Shown here: one piece after another, positions 60,928-64,000 of the stretch
How the letters are laid out: each line of letters begins with the position of its first letter
Position numbering within the stretch: position 1 is the first letter of the stretch
DNA from: Rhodeus uyekii
Lineage: Eukaryota > Chordata > Actinopteri > Cypriniformes > Acheilognathidae
Length of the DNA: 64,000 bases
Assembly (NCBI GenBank): GCA_037043235.1
Contig: JAWRVZ010000313.1
Location: forward strand, 1-64,000
Direction: 5' to 3'
Notes under the pieces: generated by a model
The model's input: only the letters and a program-made list of their open reading frames with translations
Databases searched by the model: none
What the model was told of the DNA's origin: nothing
Made by a program: the position numbers and the translations under genes

Positions 60928-61674
60928 TTATTCCTCTAGGTGTGTTCCCTGATTTATTACGGCAAGACGATGCGCCACATCCACGACATCTGGAAATTTG
61001 TCTTTGTATTGCGGTAAAAGGCACTGGCAGATCTTGATGACCTCGTGACAAACATCTTCTCCTCCTTTCTCCTGAAACCCTTGAATTCTCAGATTCCACC
61101 TGCGCGAATAGCCCTCCAGCAATGTTAGCCGTCTCTCATGCTCCATAGCACACTTGTCAGCTTGTTTTAGTTGAGATTCGGCGTGTGCGACTTTGTCTTT
61201 CAAGGCATTAATGTCGGTGCAAATAAACTCAATTGTTTCCTTTAGTTCGGTGATTTGTTTCGTATTTGCATTGACTTCCGCTTTCATTTCCTTAATTATG
61301 GTTGAGTTGTTTTCCACCAACTTCTCCAGTGCATCTGATCTGTTCTGCACCAGCCGAGAAAGATCAGAGATCTGTTCAAGGATTACCGTTGTGTCTCGAT
61401 CTACAATCCTGCGTTGTTTTGGGGCTGGAGATTTACATGGCGTTTCAGGGAGAAATGGAATTTCTTCCTCCGCCAGCATAAATTCCTCATGATCAATGTC
61501 TTGTTTGAGATAATCGTGCGCATTGTCTGTGATGAGATCGCTGGACGGAACTTTCTTAATTGTTTCGGGCATGTGCGCGCTGCTGCTGGCGTTGCTAATT
61601 ATGTTAGCATGTACATTTTGGTCAGACTTTCCCACCTTCTTTCCTGCACTTTTTCTTTTTCCAGATCCGACCAT
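60928..61674 (-). pseudogene. L1 ORF1-like protein, N-terminal and RRM part, interrupted
   Basis: 248 residues from ATG to an in-frame TAA (60928-60930). Residues 1-94 are basic, then acidic and Ser/Pro-rich. Residues 95-190 look like a heptad coiled coil (ILEQISDLSRLV...INALKDKV). At 191 begins RRWNLRIQGFQE, the start of the L1 ORF1p RRM, a nucleic-acid chaperone that trimerises and coats LINE RNA. The C-terminal domain is missing from this frame. Its start (IIFQFTLRFFRDAV) lies in another frame at about 60890-60940 and its end returns to the original frame at 60706-60897. The reading is therefore broken by frameshifts near 60930 and 60890 and is not functional as it stands. Confidence 0.8.
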
Positions 61675-61852
61675 CGTTATCTCCGACGAATCACTGTGTT
61701 AATAAAATAAACTATCTTTCAAAATATTCTCTGCAATAACTTTATAAGTCAATTTAACTGATTGGGGATGCAGAGCTCATTAAAACGCGTGTAATCAAGG
61801 AGCCATCTTGGAACCTCTTTGAACACCTTTCAATATATGCGCGTGGGCCCGC

Positions 61853-61882
61853 ACGCACGCACACACACACACACACACACAC
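61853..61882 (+). repeat. CA microsatellite
   Basis: CACGCACG followed by 11 AC units, within the L1 5'-flanking sequence. Confidence 0.95.
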
Positions 61883-63300
61883 CGTTGCAGGCCTGTAATG
61901 TTGCTGGGGAGTGTTGGGGCCTTGAAAACGGCAAATGGCCTCTACACTCGAAAGAGCAAACACAAAACAAACAAATTCACCGGACCGCAGCTGAAATCCG
62001 CGATTTCCTTGTCTGACACGGAAGATCCGTGTCTCACTGTGGTGGCAGAAAGTCCGTGCGCGTCTCTCCCATGACGGGTTTCTTCCCGAACTTTACCTCA
62101 GTCTCCTCATCGAATACTCAGACTCGGTGAATACTCGTTAGCCACCGGGCTTCTCACTCAATATCTTTATGATCGCACTAAACTTCACTCCGCAAATGAT
62201 GTTTGATTAACAAAGTTCGGGAGGAGCACGTTCAAGGATGAAAGCAATTAACTCATCATCAGCAATTATACCTCATCCTATCAGCATGAGAGGAAGCATG
62301 TATATATAGCCACGTTTGACTCACCGGCATTCCTCGACAGTTTACGGCATACGGCCCCACCTTCCGGTCACGAGACAGCTGGAATCGAGCTCCACACGTT
62401 AGATGGATTTTCTACAAAAACCTCCGGAATCTGGAGCAATTCTCATCCGCCTTACACCACGCTGAGTATATTATATCACCCTTGGCATTTCATCACGGGT
62501 GCCAGACCAAACAAACGGATCCCAAGCAACAAACAACCAAACGCACAGTGAGACCCGATCCTGTTCTCGCCACCGCAAGCGAAACATCCGCATTCATAAA
62601 GCTCGTTGTCAAGTCTCAAGCAATGCCGCCCTCTTCCTGCAAGGAACGGGCTTTCCACCAGCGCCAGGCCACCGCCGCCGCGGGCCCTCGGCAAACCGCG
62701 CTGCAGTTTCAGCACACACTCTCTCTCTCCGTCAGCTCACACAAACAAGAGCAGCTGTAAACTCCCAGCGCTTTGATTTCAGCAAATGCTAAATCACGAG
62801 CAGTTGTGCCTTCTCGATGCTACTGTTCCGGGGAATCCACGTCTGAAATGCGACTGTTTTAAACTAACGCGCTGCCCCCCCTCGCAGCCCAAGCAGTAAC
62901 GCGCACCAAAGTCAGATCGCGTGCAGCACAGCCCGATCGCGCGCGCTGCTTCCAGATCACGCGCTCAGCCGCCCACACAAGAATCAAGAACTCATTGTCA
63001 ACACTGCCTGGCTGATTCAACTTAATCACCTATTAAGTGGACTCTCTGGAAAAGGAATCAAATGCACTTCTTATTCCAAAGTAATTCACTGTCTTCAATA
63101 AGTCTATGATAAGTCTTATAAGTCTATGATATTTGAATGATCTATTTAAATCTATTTCTATTCAAAGCCAATAAGTTACGAACTTCATCAATTTGATTTT
63201 CCGAATTCCAACAGGTAAGTAAGTGTGTTTAGTCATTAAATATGCAACATGCACTTGATATAAATTAAACTCCCTGTCAATTTTAAAATTGAAAAGTTAT
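61883..63300. other. No gene recognised; CpG-rich stretch
   Basis: No convincing coding region on either strand; the frames of 79-97 codons at 62476-62792 overlap each other and show no domain. CpG density is high around 62480-62990 (GATCGCGCGCGCTGC near 62935). TATATATAG occurs at 62301-62309. TGTGGTGGCA at 62038-62047 is an exact inverse of the retroviral LTR end at 63650-63659, so part or all of this stretch could belong to a long LTR; alternatively it is L1 5' UTR or unique flank. A 20-bp-period duplicate of AGTCTATGAT sits at 63101 and 63121. Confidence 0.5.
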
Positions 63301-63497
63301 TGTGATGGAATTTTATAGATGATATGTTTTCTCTTGACATTATTGATTATTGTGTGACATTAATTGTATTTTTGTTCTGTAGAAGTAGTAAGTAAAATAT
63401 AATAAGTCTGAAGAAATACACTTGAGGTATAGAGAGGGTAATGTGTTCCTGATAAGGAATGGAAAATTACAACTGAGTCTTTAGCCTTGACTAGAGA

Positions 63498-63503
63498 TAT
63501 AAG
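63498..63503 (+). promoter_or_regulatory. LTR TATA box
   Basis: TATAAG in AGAGATATAAGTGTCG. It lies 89 bases before AATAAA, a normal U3/R layout, with transcription expected to start about 25-30 bases on. Confidence 0.6.
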
Positions 63504-63586
63504 TGTCGAAGCGGCCCTCCCTTCTTTGTCACACTCTGCAGGGCAGCTTCGGATGTCTGTATGACTGTGTCCTTTCTTTGCAAAGA

Positions 63587-63592
63587 AATAAA
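63587..63592 (+). terminator. LTR polyadenylation signal
   Basis: AATAAA at the expected place in R, followed by about 67 bases (end of R and U5) before the LTR's CA end. Confidence 0.65.
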
Positions 63593-63662
63593 CCTTTTAA
63601 AATTCACGATTGGGTTATTTGTCTCTTACTCAGAACTAGTAAAAGATTTTGCCACCACAATT

Positions 63663-63680
63663 TGGCGCTGCGAGCAGGGT
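63663..63680 (+). promoter_or_regulatory. Retroviral primer-binding site, tRNA-Ser type
   Basis: TGGCGCTGCGAGCAGGGT begins with the TGG expected opposite a tRNA CCA end. Its first 16 bases pair, with one mismatch, with the 3' end of vertebrate tRNA-Ser(CGA) as I recall it (CCTGCTCACAGCGCCA). The position 3 nt after the LTR is normal. Confidence 0.65.
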
Positions 63681-64000
63681 TCCTTGGTTGTGTCTTCTGG
63701 ACCCGGAGCGGACGGTGACTGGCCATCCTGGATCAAACAGGTTCAGCCCTACCTCGCAAAGGTTGAGAGAGAGAGGGGCCGACTGCAGGGGTCTAGGGGA
63801 CACACCACTGGAACCAGAAAAGAACAGAAGTGGCAATGAAGTACGGTCTGGTAAGAGACAAAGAAATTTATTTTACAAGGGTAAAGGGGAAGATCCATGG
63901 TTTTTAGCTCTCTGTGGTCAGATTAAGGGGGAAGACTGTAGAAATACAGTCCGGAACTCAGATTGAGTGAGGGTTGCAAAAACAGCCTGGATCTCACCCT

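Larger units (their letters stand above)
60315..61813 (-). mobile_element. L1-type LINE fragment, 3'-truncated and rearranged
   Basis: Minus-strand order is: 5' UTR piece, ORF1, then parts of ORF2. The normal ORF2 endonuclease (about 240 residues) is absent between the ORF1 end and the ORF2 linker, so an internal deletion lies around 60690-60720. ORF2 stops in the pre-RT region and no reverse transcriptase, 3' UTR or poly-A remains. Keeping a 5' end while losing the 3' end is opposite to normal LINE truncation and implies later deletion. A CCATCTTG motif at 61803-61810 (CAAGATGG on the element strand) resembles the YY1 site at L1 5' ends. Confidence 0.8.
63301..64000 (+). mobile_element. Endogenous retrovirus, 5' LTR and leader (window ends inside)
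   Basis: LTR with CA end at 63659, a 3-nt spacer, then a primer-binding site and GC-rich leader. The LTR start is uncertain: TGTGATGGAA at 63301 fits the ending GCCACCACA with mismatches and gives a 359-bp LTR; TGTGGTGGCA at 62038 fits perfectly and gives 1.62 kb. A possible splice donor CTG|GTAAGA lies at 63851. No gag frame is visible before the window ends; the ATG at 63837 is followed by only 23 codons. Class (gamma/epsilon-like) cannot be assigned without pol. Confidence 0.75.

Noticed and set aside
61193..61710. Plus-strand frames of 98-99 codons
   Set aside because: Exact shadows of the minus-strand L1 ORF1, which has the recognisable coiled coil and RRM start.
62476..62792. Frames of 79-97 codons on both strands in the CpG-rich stretch
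   Set aside because: High GC makes stops rare; the frames overlap each other on opposite strands and no domain or splice structure supports an exon.
63503..63966. Plus-strand frames of 71-105 codons in the LTR and leader as gag
   Set aside because: They begin inside R/U5 or across the primer site and have no gag motif; the leader appears untranslated up to the window end.

Overview
The window reads as vertebrate nuclear repeat DNA, most likely from a teleost and probably a cyprinid. This rests on the fish-type L1 ORF1/ORF2 fragments, the hAT element, the retroviral LTR and the CCTAGCAACC minisatellite style, which I associate from memory with cyprinid genomes; no database was searched. I find no intact host protein-coding gene. 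Every long reading frame is a shadow of repeat DNA or a broken retroelement fragment.

Positions 1-58598 (about 92% of the window) are one head-to-tail array of related repeat units. It is cut by 32 copies of a conserved terminus ending CTAG|T, plus one broken copy at 43768. Four blocks recur. P heads start at a long hairpin and come in two lineages (P1, 12 copies; P2, 6 copies). A heads start at a TTA/TTC microsatellite and usually carry a second part, A2, about 203 bp on. A body follows, containing 140-bp sub-repeats. The tail is either long (a 0.5-1.3 kb minisatellite of CCTAGCAACC-type monomers, 13 units) or short (no minisatellite). Ten compact B modules of about 670 bp, diverged relatives of the same family, sit between the large units. 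All types share the same last 50 or so bases: GCGAGCACCACT, a small stem-loop, then CTAG and a T. The P heads carry the inverted partner AGTGGTGCTCGC at their 5' end. Subterminal inverted repeat, 3' hairpin, CTAG end, no target duplication and an internal minisatellite together suggest non-autonomous Helitron/Helentron-like rolling-circle elements that have become a large complex satellite. That is my main hypothesis.

Positions 58627-59110 hold a 28-bp GT-rich minisatellite. Positions 59174-60227 are a hAT-type DNA transposon with near-perfect terminal inverted repeats and an 8-bp target duplication. Nested in it are a decayed tRNA-Ser-like sequence (59449-59530) and a probable Tigger/pogo-type transposon end (to 59677).

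Positions 60315-61813 are a minus-strand L1-type retrotransposon fragment. ORF1 has a coiled coil and RRM but is broken; the ORF2 endonuclease is missing and only two frameshifted linker/pre-RT pieces remain. A CA microsatellite and a CpG-rich stretch follow. From about 63301 an endogenous retrovirus begins on the plus strand: LTR with TATA, AATAAA and a CA end at 63659, a primer-binding site resembling the 3' end of tRNA-Ser, and an untranslated leader with a possible splice donor. The window ends before any recognisable gag.

The elements do not form a pathway. The window records repeated insertion, tandem amplification and local homogenisation.
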